DNA from: Chrysaora quinquecirrha
Taxonomy: Eukaryota > Cnidaria > Scyphozoa > Semaeostomeae > Pelagiidae
Length of the DNA stretch: 64,000 bases
Assembly: GCA_014526335.1 (NCBI GenBank)
Contig: JACTAT010000294.1
Coordinates: forward strand, 744,001 to 808,000
Direction of reading: 5' to 3'
In this document: positions 24,731 through 36,494 of the stretch, in pieces
How the letters are laid out: every line of letters starts with the position of its first letter
How positions within the stretch are numbered: position 1 is the first letter of the stretch
Made by a program: the position numbers and the translations under genes
Notes under the pieces: generated by a model
The model's database searches: none
The model's input: only the letters and a program-made list of their open reading frames with translations
What the model was told of the DNA's origin: nothing

Positions 24731-25649
24731 AGGGGGTGGGGACAAATTGTCCAGAATATGTAGGTAGAGAAATGGTAGAAGTGCAGGGAATAACTGACTG
24801 GAGCAACAACAACAACAACAAAGTAAGAAGTGAAATCAAGCACCTGCGATATATTTGATTTCATTTCTATATTTGATATATTTGAAATCAGTATAGTTTA
24901 GTGAATTGATTGCAAATAGCTACATGGCAATATAAAACGATGAATTGAACCCTATCTGGACTGGGCTTTTTTGAGCATGCTCAGACCGGAGGGGGTCTAA
25001 ATTAGCCTCCACTTATATCTTGCATCTGGTAAGAGCAAGGAAAATGACATTTTGCCAAAATATCACTGTTCTCATATTATTTGGAACTGCAAGGTTTTGT
25101 TGATACCCAATGCATTATGACATCATAATGATGTAGTAATCACTTTTGGACATTTTGCCATTTCTATCTTTGCCTTGAATTATTTGACTGATAATCACTA
25201 CTAAACTATTGGAAAAACCATTTTGACTGTTTTATTCACACATAAACACATTTTGCTACATTTTTGAAAAATTTCCTATTTTTCAAAATACTGCCCATGC
25301 GCAGTAGAAAACTGTCATTTTTTGTTCCTATGGGATTCTTGAAGTAGTTTTTGATGGAAAAGTATAACTAAGTCACCAATACACTGATGTTTGCGTTGAG
25401 AAATTTAATTAACATCATTAGAGCTTTAGAAAATGATAAATAATGCTGATATCAGCAATATTCTAAAAATAGAATCCAAGAAAGGGTTTATTATCTGGTG
25501 TCATCTGGTATTGGTTTGCCATTGCCCAAGTTTCATGACGATATCAATTTCATCAAAGAAATTAGACCAAATTTTGTGGGTCCTATAGTGACAATTTTCA
25601 ACATGGTTGCTATGGTGATGGTTCATTAGTAACCATGGAAACTATCACA

Positions 25650-27560
25650 TCACAAGGTCCACAGATAATTTTTCTCATCAATATTATCAAGACTGTTAGA
25701 TATTGCTGTGATAAAGTCAATATTGCATTTACAACCATCAACAGATTTTCTACATAGCTCTTCAATAACATTGAAACCAACTGTAGGCATGTTATGTTTT
25801 TCTGGGGTGACTAAAAATGGTACTTGAATACTTTTATTCTCGTCATTTCTGTCTAACAAACTGAAGTTGAGTTCAATCCAGCCATTATACGGTAACACTG
25901 TGCTATTGGCTGTTAAAAGTTTCAGGTTATCAGGAGATATAGGTAAAGGGGAAACCTGTGAACCAGTATCCCATTAAACCTGTATCTGAGTGTCATTGAG
26001 AAAACATTTCACACTACACTTCTTACCCACAAGCTTTATCATTTGAGCATGCATCTTTGGAGAAACATGACTTGCAAAAATATTTGCATTTTTACTGTCT
26101 CCTAATCCCCTTTATACTGTACCAAAGTTTTGATATAATTCCTTTAAAGCAAGACAAATTGCCTTATATTCATTCCACTGTTCTCTCTGTCATTTTGTAC
26201 TACAATATCTGACTGCCTTACAGTAAGCATACTGCATAAATTTCCTGTTGATCTTTTCTAGCGAATGGAAATAATTACACTGTTAAAGGTGGGACATCTG
26301 AACTTCAGAGGCTAACAGCCGCCCTGTTGTGATAGCCCTCTGCCATTTCCTTGTCTGCACTGCTTACAGCCTCTAAAATAATGGTCTGCACTGCCACAAA
26401 ATGAGCAATGTTCACATTTTTCATTCCCAGAGTGTTGGCATGATGCACACATTGGCTTTTCAATAGTTTTATTAGGGCTTTTACCTCCTTTTTGATAGGT
26501 TTTTACTTTATGTAGCTCTGTTTTTATGGCTGCAACCTCCAAGACTTTATCTTCTCAAATGTGGCAAGGATTTATTAACAAATTTCTGTGGACCTTGTAA
26601 GGTTGATTTTTCTTGTAGAGGCGCGTCATTAACCCTTTTTCTTTACTACTGAAGCCAATTTCTTTTTCCTTTCTGACTCATACAAAACAGATCTCTGCAT
26701 TTCATTTATCAAACTTTCATCCTCAATGCATGCCTCTTGCAGAAAAGGAAATATGCGCATCCAAAGGGTGTCATCTAACAGGCCAGTTTCAACAGATCTA
26801 CGGAATAGTCCATTGACTAAACTTGGGCTATATTTGAGGTCAGTCTCAGCTTCCTCTCTGCATGCAAGCATAATTTTCTGTCTGCAGTTCATGGCTCTGA
26901 TAAGAAAATTCAAAGGATCTTCACTCTGCTCTTGTGACATTTTCAGCAGCTATTGATATAAATCTTTTTTTATAGTGCAAGCGTAGGATTCTCCTTAATC
27001 TTGGTGAAGAAGTTCTCCCGGAGCCTGATAAAATTGCATTTATTATTGCATTGATGATTTCTTTTTTTGAATATCCTCTCTCTAAACCAGCCTCAACTTG
27101 TTTTATGAATTAAACATAAGAAAGTTTATCTTTTTGACCCACTTTACCCATTTGGCCAATTATTTTAAACTCTCTTCTAAACATAATGTTCTTAAAAACA
27201 CTTTCATCAACTTGAGGAAAAAAATTGCTTTGCTTTAAGCTGGTAGCATTTTTGTTTGTTTTCTATCTAGGCCTAAAATTCCATCACCACTCTCTTCTTG
27301 GGGTTCTGTGTTGTCATCCCCATCACCACTCTCATCTGTTAATGGGGGAGGTTTATCATTGGCAATCCCTATGACTTTGTTAAGAAGAAGGTTGTATTCA
27401 TTAGCCCTTGTGGTTCAACTCAGGTACTCGAAAACAGAAGACAGTGTTTTAATAATTTTAAACCTTGTCTTGCCAGAAACATCTTTTTGGGGTACCTACA
27501 ACTCATCAGCAATGGCAATAAGCTGTTCAAGTTCCAACAAGAAGAATATATGGCACCCGA
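25650..27560 (-). pseudogene. Gag/retropepsin region of an LTR-type retroelement, decayed
   Basis: Read on minus from about 27560. The first part is a decayed Gag N-terminus (KTRFKIIKTLSSVFEYL, then an acidic TDESGDGDDN linker) with several stops. Next comes FRREFKIIGQMGKVGQKDK. Then an open part at 26940-26629 begins MSQEQSEDPLNFLIRAM and runs into RQKIMLACREEAE. A Cys/His-rich segment at 26542-26312 follows (CASCQHSGNEKCEHC, CGSADHYFRGC), resembling nucleic-acid-binding knuckles. Finally 25898-25650 reads VPFLVTPEKHNMPTVGFNVIEEL, similar to the C-terminal half of a retropepsin. No reverse transcriptase or LTR is visible. Gag packages RNA and retropepsin cleaves the polyprotein; neither can be made here. 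Confidence 0.65.
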
Positions 27561-27576
27561 ATACCACCAAAAATGG

Positions 27577-27945
27577 CAGATTCTAAAATTCCAACATGAT
27601 TTCTAAAATTTTATCAAAGATCAAGTTCTGATTTCAAGACAAGTTCTAAATTTTTTTCCACTCTCAGTTTAAGTTGTACATTTTTATCTAAATTTTTTTA
27701 ATTCTGACTATGAATTTTCTGGATATCCTAAAGTCACATTTCTTTGGCAAACTTTCAATATGAGTTTTTAAATTGTTATCTGTTCTAAAATTTCAATCAC
27801 TGGCCTTTTCATATTCCAAAGTTACAACAATCCGTGCAAGTTTTCTAAAATGTCAATCACAATTCTAAAGTTTCAGCGACACTTGTGCCATTTCTAAAAT
27901 TCTGATGACGATCTCTCTCTGAGCTTTGCCTGCCTCCATCTGAAA
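27577..27945 (+). repeat. Inverted arm, left, with TTCTAAAAT sub-repeats
   Basis: Reverse complement (diverged) of 31595-31984. The motif TTCTAAAAT or close variants recurs about eight times (near 27580, 27600, 27642, 27688, 27783, 27842, 27863 and 27893). The inner edge contains a short coding-like stretch SDDDLSLSFACL that matches SNDDLSLRFASL in the right arm. Confidence 0.85.
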
Positions 27946-28094
27946 CACAAAAAAGTTCAAGCAGTTTTTGCACCATGCCAAAACCAATGCCAAAACATAT
28001 ATATGTGATCAACATAGAGTTGGTGATCAATGATCAATGATGTTTGTGCTGTTTGCTATGCAGATAGGCCTAGCTGTAGCTTAGCTTTGTCAAA

Positions 28095-28403
28095 ATGACC
28101 CAAGCTGCATTAGAACGCCTTTCAATAGGCAATTTGCTGCATGGAATGATTCAAAGAATAAGACAAGATTGTGAAAGATCTCCAATAGATGATGAAAACT
28201 TGGCAGGTTCAATTCATTTCAGGACTGACTACCTCATGCATACCATTATAAGGTATGAAGGTAGTTCCGGACTTGCATCACATTTGACAAAACGGCTATT
28301 ACCACTCTTAGACAAAGCAAGCTCATTGTTAGCCCCAAATTACATAAACCCGAACACTACAGCCTACGGATGCAATTTAATATTTTTAATATCCGAAGTT
28401 TAA
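28095..28403 (+). CDS. Small open frame of unknown function (102 aa)
   Basis: The frame starts MTQAALERLSIGNLLHGMIQ after a reasonable CAAAATG context and is predicted to be helical and charged for about 80 residues. I do not recognise it. It lies inside the element bounded by the inverted arms, downstream of the left arm, so it may be an accessory gene or first exon. The last 20 residues look non-coding. Confidence 0.3.
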   Translation: MTQAALERLSIGNLLHGMIQRIRQDCERSPIDDENLAGSIHFRTDYLMHTIIRYEGSSGLASHLTKRLLPLLDKASSLLAPNYINPNTTAYGCNLIFLISEV

Positions 28404-29373
28404 TATCTCCAAAGATCATTTGTCCTTTCTTTTGGGTCTTGGCTTTGCTGTCCGTCTGGTAAGTTCCTTGCTTGGTGTAAGTAAACGAACAGTTTAGAGA
28501 AGGATGGCAGAGTATTGATTACACAGTCTATCATACTACAGCACACTTGCAGATGCAGAACTTGATGTACTGCATGTGCAAAGTTTCCTTTACTACATGT
28601 TTTAAGAAAGATTTTGCAGTCCTGAGCAGATAAATGAGTGAGTTCAGCCAGTTTTTGTATGTAATCTTCGTGTAGTTCAGAGTGTTAATTTTCGTTACTC
28701 AGCACTACATCTTTATTTTCAGTATCAGACTGTGTTACTATGTTCCCTGAAATGTTCTATGGCGAAATCCTTTTCACAGGATAAAGATGTAAGGTTATGA
28801 GATCCAGTGGACTGGAAAATCTGGATAGAAAACATAAAAACATTAATATCATAAAGAAAATGTCCTTTTCCCCTCATTCGTTGCATATTTCACTTTAAAG
28901 AAGCACCTGTAGCCATTATTGTGGCACTGAGAACAGAGCTGCCCCCTTCGTCTTGTTACCCAGGGGAATCACATCCCTGCCATGACAAAACATTGCAACA
29001 CATTGTTATTAAAAACCATATGTTCACCCTACCTTTCCTTCCTCGAGTATCAAAATTACGTAAAATAAATGAAGCTGAAACAATTGATTGTCCTGATCAG
29101 CACTGCTTGGGCTTGCCCCCGCAAAATTTTTTCAGACCACGCCCTTCAGATCGTTGGAAAACGCACCTGTTTTAAAAATTGAACTACCTATGTTCGTATG
29201 AAAATGTTGATATTTAGATGTCTAATTGGTGAAGATCACTATTTACCAAATCACCTATCTTCATTATTGTGCTACATTTCATCTCAAAGTCATATCTTTT
29301 TTCGAAAATTGTCCAAATATCTGCTTTCGGCTGTCTACTCTTTCAACAAATTCGTTTGCAATGTCAATCAAGT

Positions 29374-30643
29374 TTATATTGTCAACTCGACCAATTTTAT
29401 CGTGTCACCAATGCCAAGATTTAAAGCATGTCTGTAACAGTGAGTATATAGGCATTTACCATTGATTGCTTTCATTTGTGTCGCAACACCAGTCTTTGCT
29501 CCTGCAATCGCTGCAGCACCATCATAATATTGACCGTGTGCATCTTCAAGCCTCAGATTCATTCTCAGCAATATATCCTTAATAATAAATACAATTTGAT
29601 CAGCACTAGTGCCTTTCATAGGTTGCATGCCTGTGAAATCTTCGTGAACAATGAGCTCGTCATCAACCCATCGGATGCAAAAAAACAAGTTGCTCCTTGT
29701 TCGAAACGTCAGCACTTTCATCAGCCATTATTGTATAGATCCCGACATTTTGGATGTTTTGTGCTATTTCCCGAAGTAGTCGTAGGGCCATGATCTCGAT
29801 GATTTCAATTTGTATGTCAGCTGATATGAACTTGGATATCTTTTTCTGCAACCATTCCACAATTGAGGGGTCTTTGTCACATCTAAGTTTCAGCAACTGA
29901 TTGAAGTTAGAGTCGGCTTCAATTTTCTTGGTTTTGTTCCAGACTCCTCGTAGAGGTAAAGATTGCCTTGCTAAATACTGCATATTTCCTAATATTTTTA
30001 GTAGAATTCTACGACTATTGCTTTTCTCTAGCACAAGCTGGGTAGAAAACATCTAACCGATATCTCCTTTCGCTGTCGAGGGTATTTTGCACCATCTTGC
30101 TCAAGCTTCTTTATGACACTCAGATGATTCATGTTTGTGGAATCCTTTGTCTTTTGCCGATGCCTTTTTCCAATTCTGGAAACCTGTATCGGTGAAAGCA
30201 ACTTTGCCTTTTGTCGATGAAATCATGTTGTGTTGCAGTGCTTTAATGCAGGTAAAGCAGAATGCTGAATCAGAATCTGCATCGTAGTGCAACCACTTGA
30301 ATTTGTCAAACCATGATGACTGGCAGGACCTTTTGAAATTTTGTTTTCCAAATGACAGGGCAGGGAATTTAAAATTCCACCCCTCTTTCCGTTCTGTTGA
30401 TCATTTGACATTGGTAGTTGGATTTTCTTCTGCAACACTAGTTGGTTGTTGGGACGTAGAAGTTGACGGAGTGGGTTCTTCTCTTTGTGTGATCTTCTCA
30501 CTAACAACCCCTTGCTCAGGCATTTCTCTATCTTTATTGCCTTGTGGCTGATTTCTTGTCTTTGCCGTGAACCATTTCATAATCTTTGCATCTGCAGGCA
30601 TCGTTTGATCGTTTGACATTTTGCTCGGTGAATTGAAAATCAA
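29374..30643 (-). pseudogene. ZMYM/hAT-type protein with TTF zinc finger and DUF4371-like domain, broken
   Basis: On minus the N-terminus (MSNDQTMPADAKIMKWF) is Ser/Thr/Pro-rich. A TTF-type zinc-binding segment follows, with FCFTCIKALQHNMI and KGFHKHESSECHKEA. Next is a DUF4371-like stretch (WNKTKKIEADSNFNQLLKLR, then YTIMADESADVSNKEQL). Last comes an RNase-H-like part with DGAAAIAGAKTGV and CYRHALNLGIGD. These are features of hAT transposases and their ZMYM1-like relatives, which bind DNA and cut at the element ends. There are frameshifts near 30410, 30300 and 29690 and a stop near 30100. The C-terminal dimerisation domain is missing beyond 29374. Confidence 0.8.
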
Positions 30644-31205
30644 GAAAATATTGTTTCAAATTCGAATAAATAACTCTGTGACTGAAATCTTCAAAATTCA
30701 CACAAAAGCAGAATGCAACAAGTCAAAATGAAGACTAGAACTTTCTAGGCGTAGGATTAGGTTATCAAATAACAAACAATGCTATTGTCTATGGATAATA
30801 AAGCATCTTTTAATGTATCTTTTTATTGATCTTAGTAGGCGGGGAGTAACGATAGGAAATGAAGGTTCATCACATGTCGTCACATGTTGTGTATTTTTCA
30901 ACAATTTGTAATTAGAGGAAGTTGATAGCAATGTTTCCTGCTTAATTTTAAGTACACTTTCTCGGGACCAGGCTACTCCTTGTCTATATTTTACACATCT
31001 TAAGCTTTTACCACTTACCCTCAATCTTACCCTTCCCCTTAGTGCTGAGTACCAAGCAAGGTATCACTGAATGCCCCTAAATAACGTCTTTTTAACTAGC
31101 AATGGATGGTTGAAGGGGATAAATGGTTAATTTAACCTTTTTTAAAGCTTAAAAGCATGTTTTTGGAGCGTTTTTTCGAAAAATTAAGGAAATACTATTT
31201 GCAAA

Positions 31206-31649
31206 TTATTGGGGCCTCCCGGTTCTGCCGGGCCTGCTCAATAGCTTGACCAAATCACAAGAATAGTTGCTAGGCCCACTTGCACTGGACGATGATAACA
31301 TGCTGCTGCTTGTACCACTGTTGCTGGTATGTGTATTGGCATTTGTAGGGCTTGTACCACTTTTGCTGGTAGGTGTATTGGCATTTGTAGGGTTTGCTGA
31401 ATCCTGGACTAATCGTTCAGCAACCTCCATGATTTGGAGCAATCGGTCCCGTTCTCCTGACATTATGACCGCTATTAGTTTCATGCACAGCACTTGCACC
31501 TGCCAGCTCGTACAGATCATAGAGCCCAACCAGCCTGGTTCAACCAGGGCAGGCAGGCCACTCTGTTTTTGGCACGAAATTTTGCGCTTCCGACGGAGGC
31601 TGGCAAACCTAAGAGAGAGGTCGTCATTGGAATTATAGAAATGGCACAA
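31206..31649 (-). other. Open frame starting in the right inverted arm (147 aa), unrecognised
   Basis: The frame begins MCHFYNSNDDLSLRFASLRRKRK inside the arm. It continues through a hydrophobic-helical part (GERDRLLQIMEVAERLVQ) into a Ser/Thr/Asn-rich imperfect repeat with two or more NANT..SGTS units. It reads inward from the arm, as the left-arm remnant does. It may be a 5' exon of the element's gene; no function is assigned. Confidence 0.3.
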
Positions 31650-31984
31650 GTGTCACTGAAACTTTAGAATTGTGATTGACATTTTAGAAGCCTCGCATGG
31701 ATCGTTGTAACTTTGGAAAGGCCAGTGATTGAAATTTTAGAACACATCAAAATTTAAGAACTCAAATTGAAAGTTAGCGAAAGAAATTTGAGTTTAGGAT
31801 ATACTGAAAATTCATAGTCAGAATTAAAAATTAAAAATATAGATAACAATGTACAACTTAAACTGGGAACGGAATGAAATTTTAGAACTTGTCTTGAAAT
31901 TAGAACTTGATCTTTGATGAAACTCTTGGGTCAAAAATTAAGTACACTGAAATTTTAGATATCGTGTCGGAATTTTAGAATCTG
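31595..31984 (-). repeat. Inverted arm, right
   Basis: Diverged reverse complement of 27577-27945; see the left arm. Confidence 0.85.
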
Positions 31985-33500
31985 TGATTTAGAATTTGCC
32001 CTCTACCTCCAACAACAAATCTTCATTAGACATAATTTTCTTTCAACTCAATAACAAACCACAGGATAGAATTTTGTTGACAATCAAGATGAAACAAGCA
32101 TTTCTCTACTTACACCTTCACCCTGCAAATTAGCAGGTTCATTATGCGCCAGAACTGTAAGATACTTTATTGAGAGAAGAACAATTCTAAAACAAGTTTT
32201 CTCACTAATCAATCGAATGCTAGCACGAGCTAGGCCAAATCAGTCATGCACAGTTTCAAACCGAGGCTAGACTCAAGATTCTAAATAGAGATTATGTTTT
32301 AAAGTCAATACATGATACGTTATGTCCATATTCTTCACATTTATACATTTTTAATTATCTACAGTAATTGTTCGCTGAGCCAAAGTCTACATATCTCCAT
32401 TATTTATACCTTCATTTTGAATTGTTATATTTTAGCAATAATTGGTTATTTACCATATAACTGTATATATGTAATGTTAGCCATAACATAATATTTTCAA
32501 TATAGTATATTCTTTGTTGATCCTCATATTATAACATTGACATTAGCTTGGCCCAATGGTATAGAGTGGCAGAGGGTTCAAAAATTATCCGTCATGACTT
32601 TACTTTGTCGTGGTGACAAACTGATGTCGCATTCTTATGTCAGCCTTGCAACCTAGATGTCATTTCAGGTGCCCCTTGGCCAATTTGGCGCCACAACCTT
32701 AATTTCATTTCAGGTGCGTCTTTGTCAATTTGGCTATGTAACCTCGATTTCAGTTCAGGTGCCCCTTGTCAAATCGGCTTCGCAACCTTTATTTCATTTA
32801 AGGTGTCCCTTCGTCAGTCATTTATTGTAGCCGTTTCGAAAGGAAAACGTTCATGCGCACGTGGCTTGAAAAATGCAGCTATGGAAAAGACCTGAGAAAG
32901 TCCTATTTGAAAGTAAAAACTTTGATATCCAATGTTGAGGAAAAGATAACTGGAACTACATCAACACCTCCTGTAACAGCCACGGCAAGTGTTCACTCAT
33001 TTTCATCATCAAGTATTTAGTATATTTGGATATCTAACCAACTTTCCAATCGTTCTTTGGGCTTGACCAAGTGTTAGTGTATTCTGTTTTATGGTATAAG
33101 CTAGCTGAGCTGAAATGAAAACAAACGAAATAGGATACTACATTTATATTATGATATACAGTACAATATAAAGCTGTAAAGTCTAGTATTATATTTAGAA
33201 TTTGCTTCTTTTAGCATATAGCTTATCTCCATCTTGACCATACTGACCTTCTTGCTTTCAGATCATCATTTCCCTAGCTGCTCGAAAGTAATATTAAGCA
33301 TACTGACAACCGTAAAATGCTGCAGCAGGTGCCCTTTGTGATGAAAGACTCATGGACACATGAATTTTGCTGCATACCTTTTCCAGACCAACAGACAACA
33401 ACAGAAATGCAAATCATGAAGAAGTTTGCAGGGAATTAGAGGAAACGTTTCCCAGACTAAAACAAGCTGGATGATACACCTTTAACAAAGTTAAAATGCA
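31985..33500. other. Non-coding stretch with one minisatellite
   Basis: AT-rich, no gene seen. A ~45-bp tandem array lies at 32640-32815 (separate entry). A piece near 32550-32590 looks weakly tRNA-like but does not fold convincingly. Confidence 0.5.
32640..32815. repeat. ~45-bp tandem repeat, about four units
   Basis: Units centred on TTTCAGGTGCCCCTTG, then AATTTGGC and CAACCT, recur with the CAGGT (last unit AAGGT) motif at 32665, 32711, 32755 and 32800. The units have diverged. Confidence 0.8.
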
Positions 33501-34745
33501 ACTTATATTATTATTATTAATATAATTATATGGCATAAATGAGCGTATCCACTGCAAGTGTGGCTCTTCAGCTCAAAAATTAAATTTAAGTCTTTTTTGC
33601 AAGGTTAAAGCAATTACATAAAACTAAAAGAATATTACAAATTCAAATTCGATCAATCTAAAAGATTTTAATTCTGTGAGTTCTTTGCTTTCTTCCTGAA
33701 GAATGTTTTAACATCAGCGCAAAACTTATTAAAATTAGTATGTTGTTTGATATCACTAGGACGAGCATTGAAGCTACTTGTGGCGGTATCTTGAAAAGTA
33801 TTTGGAATTATTTAGGGTCTTATACGGGTCTCACTACTACTACCTAATGTTCTACTTTGGATCTCAAGTTTATTAATTCGGGCCAGTTTCTATTATTGAT
33901 GGCTTTGAAGGCCAGTTTTAAGATGTTAAATTCACGTCTCTCAGCAATTGGTAGGCGAATAAACGTAATCGTTAAAATCAATCTTCGGCAGGATCACTGA
34001 GCAAGCATTTTCCATGCTGAAAATGATGTAAAAATTTTCATTTTGCGGAGCACAGACAGTTTTCCATAGCAAGTGGATAAGATGTGTTTTACATGCTTTC
34101 TCCAGACCAGATGTTTGTCAAGGTATATTCCCAAGTAACGTGGCTCTTTGTCAAGTTGCAGCTCCGTAGATCCTAACTTAAGGTTGATTTCCTTTTCTTT
34201 TACGTTGTGGTAGTCGTACAAGCGTTTTGATGCACATAGTAGATATGACTTTTGAACAGTTGAACAGACCACTCATTCACCTTCCTTAGGGAGTTGTTTA
34301 GCAGATATTGGGCATTTATTCATTTGACTTACATGCTTCATATATTGTCGTATCGTCAGCATGTTGTACCAAACAGGATGAAAAAATGATGTTGTAGATC
34401 ATTTACATAAAGATTGAATATCACTGGTCCCAGGATGCATGCGCATCAACTTTAATGTATTGTCTACGGGAAGTTAAATAGCTTGTTGTCCACGAGAGGA
34501 ATTCTTTAGAAAAGCATTGTTGGTACATTTTCATTATCAGGGTGTCGTGTGCGATAGTATCAAAAGCTTTGGAGAAATCCACAAATACTAGGAGTGATAG
34601 CTCACCATGTTTCATAGCTCTTTTTATATGGTCCCTTATTTTCAGAAGTGCATGACCTGTACAAAAGCCGTACGAAAACTGGCTACTTTTGTACAATGTC
34701 AGTGACTTGAAGAAAGAAATATCTGCTTCTGAATGCATTTACATC
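33500..34745 (-). mobile_element. CR1/L2-like LINE fragment, reverse transcriptase part, dead
   Basis: The minus frame at 34738-34421 reads SYGFCTGHALLKIRDHI, then LLVFVDFSKAFDTIAHDTL (palm A), then a truncated motif B. A decayed palm C reads HADDTTIYEA (normally [YF]ADD) near 34350. A further segment at 34272-33994 (EPRYLGIYLDKHLVWRKHV) is the post-RT part. An ATT-rich tail at 33508-33535 marks the 3' end on the left. Stops separate the segments. Confidence 0.83.
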
Positions 34746-34759
34746 AGACCTTTACAGAA

Positions 34760-35365
34760 CAGGCTTGAGACCAACTGCAAAAGAAAGGTATCTATTAATT
34801 GTAAAATTTAATTAAGACCTACTTTTGGAGAACTAAAATTTCATAAGTTGTGTACTTCTTGCTTGCCTACAGCTAAATGAATTTACATAAATACCTTGAT
34901 AGATAGATAAATTATGGTTTGAGAAATACCTTGATACTGTACAGTAAGACATTTGATGTTCTCCAATTGCCTAACAGTATTGTTATGCTACATGACTGTT
35001 GTAAGGGTGTTTAGAAGTTTGAGAAAATGGGTGTACTTGATGCATGAAATAACCCCACGCATCTGCTGTTACACAATTTGATAGGGCATACATTACTAAA
35101 GACTGGATTTGTTTTCTGCATAAGTTGTATTATTTTGATTGAAATATCTTAAACTTTTCATGTACAACTAATGCCTTATATGTCTAACAGTTTAGGAATC
35201 ATGAAAAAGGAAAGTACACTAGGAGCCAAATAATGGAGATGAAGGTATTCCCGTAAAATTTCGACTTCAAAATGGGGAAACTGTTGCAACAAGATTTGCA
35301 AAAAAGTAGACATTGGGGTTTGTATTGTACCCACAAAATTTCTTTGCCCCTGGCATTTACTTTCC
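34760..35365. other. Non-coding stretch
   Basis: I see no gene or strong repeat here. Confidence 0.5.
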
Positions 35366-35369
35366 TTTG

Positions 35370-35985
35370 CAGAATCTGATTCAAACATGCTGATTTTTGC
35401 TGAATGTTTATGGCTCATCTCTTCGTTATACTGGAATATTATCGTCTTGTTGCTGATTCTTCTACACCATCGTTGCTGACCTTGAACATTTGCTGATCTT
35501 TTGCTGAATGTTTATGGCTCATCTCTTTATCATACTGAAATATTATCGTCTTGTTGCTGATTCTTCTACACCATCGTTGCTGACCTTGAACATTTGCTGA
35601 TCTTTTGCTGAATGTTTATGGCCGGTCTCTTCGTTACACTGGAATATTGCCGTCTTGTTGCTGACTCTTCTACACCATCGTTGCTGACCTTGAACATTTG
35701 CTGATTTTTGTTGAATGTTTATGGCTCGTCTCTTCGTTATACTGGAGTATTATCGTCTTGTTGCTGATTCTTCTGCACCATCATTGCTGACCTTGAACAT
35801 TTGCTGATTTTTGCTGAATGTTTATAACTCATCTCTTCGTTATACTGGAATATTATTGTCTTGTTGCTGTTTCTTCTACACCATCGTTACTGACCTTGAA
35901 AATTTGCTGTTTTTTGCTGAATGTTTATGGCTCATCTCTTCATTGTACTGGAATATTATTGCCTCGTCAATAGAGAGTCTGAGAG
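35370..35985. repeat. 103-104 bp satellite array, about 5.7 units
   Basis: The motif TGAATGTTTATGGCTC recurs at 35401, 35505, 35609, 35712, 35815 and 35918, so the period is 104, 104, 103, 103 and 103. Units contain CTTCGTTATACTGGAATATT and TGTTGCTGATTCTTCTACAC. Similarity between units is high and the last unit is partial. Confidence 0.95.
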
Positions 35986-36494
35986 GGGTGGTGTTAATTA
36001 GATGATAAAAATCATTAACATTGTTTTGTTTTATTAGTTTTAAGAAAATTGAATTTGTCAAAAATTATTGAATTGACTGAGTGGCCCAAGCGGTCTTAGT
36101 GGTCCGAGTGTTTGTGTGGTCTGGATTATGCCAACATAAAACTCGGACTGAGCAAGGTCTATGATAAAACACAGACCAGATGAGTTTCAACATAATTGTA
36201 GGATTGTTTGAACATCTTTAATGTGGCTTCACTTACCATCAGAAGTGAACAGCGCAACCTTTCTCTCGATGATATTGTAATATCCAAAAGCCATGTTGTG
36301 CTTGAAATATGAAGAAAATTACTATTTAATATTTAATATTAAGATATGAAAATTGATGAAACTGTACAATTAAAATTGAGTCAACATTTAATTCATACCT
36401 ACTAAATTTAATGAATCCATGAAACAAATGCATGAAATGAATGCATAAAAGAAATAATCAGTACAAACAAATGTCTGAAAAACAACTTACCGAC

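Larger units (their letters stand above)
15089..25773. repeat. Large direct repeat, copy B (~10.7 kb)
   Basis: Matches 1-10689. The offset drifts from 15088 to 15084 through small indels (for example a shorter G-run near 24495 and a 4-base difference in the Harbinger gene). Copy B holds the better-preserved Harbinger genes. Stretches 15248-17055, 17518-19982, 23078-24382 and 24731-25649 hold nothing recognisable apart from a hairpin at 24205-24244. At its right end the sequence continues into the same gag/protease retroelement whose tail is at 25650, so copy B looks like the original right-hand context. Confidence 0.95.
27577..31984. mobile_element. ZMYM/hAT-like element between long inverted arms
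   Basis: About 4.4 kb bounded by ~370-390 bp inverted arms with outer ends CAGATTCTAAAATTCC. Inside is a minus-strand hAT-type transposase-derived gene (29374-30643). Repeated short motifs in the arms resemble the subterminal binding-site clusters of hAT elements. I find no matching 8-bp target duplication. Both arms carry the same inward-reading coding-like stretch, so the alternative is two partial copies of one element inserted head to head. Confidence 0.55.

Noticed and set aside
28921..29175. Plus-strand ORF near 28.9-29.2 kb as a gene
   Set aside because: It overlaps the degraded 3' part of the minus-strand hAT-like element, and I see no motif.
35370..35985. CRISPR-like array
   Set aside because: The units are head-to-tail satellite repeats of 103-104 bp without unique spacers, in a eukaryotic sequence.
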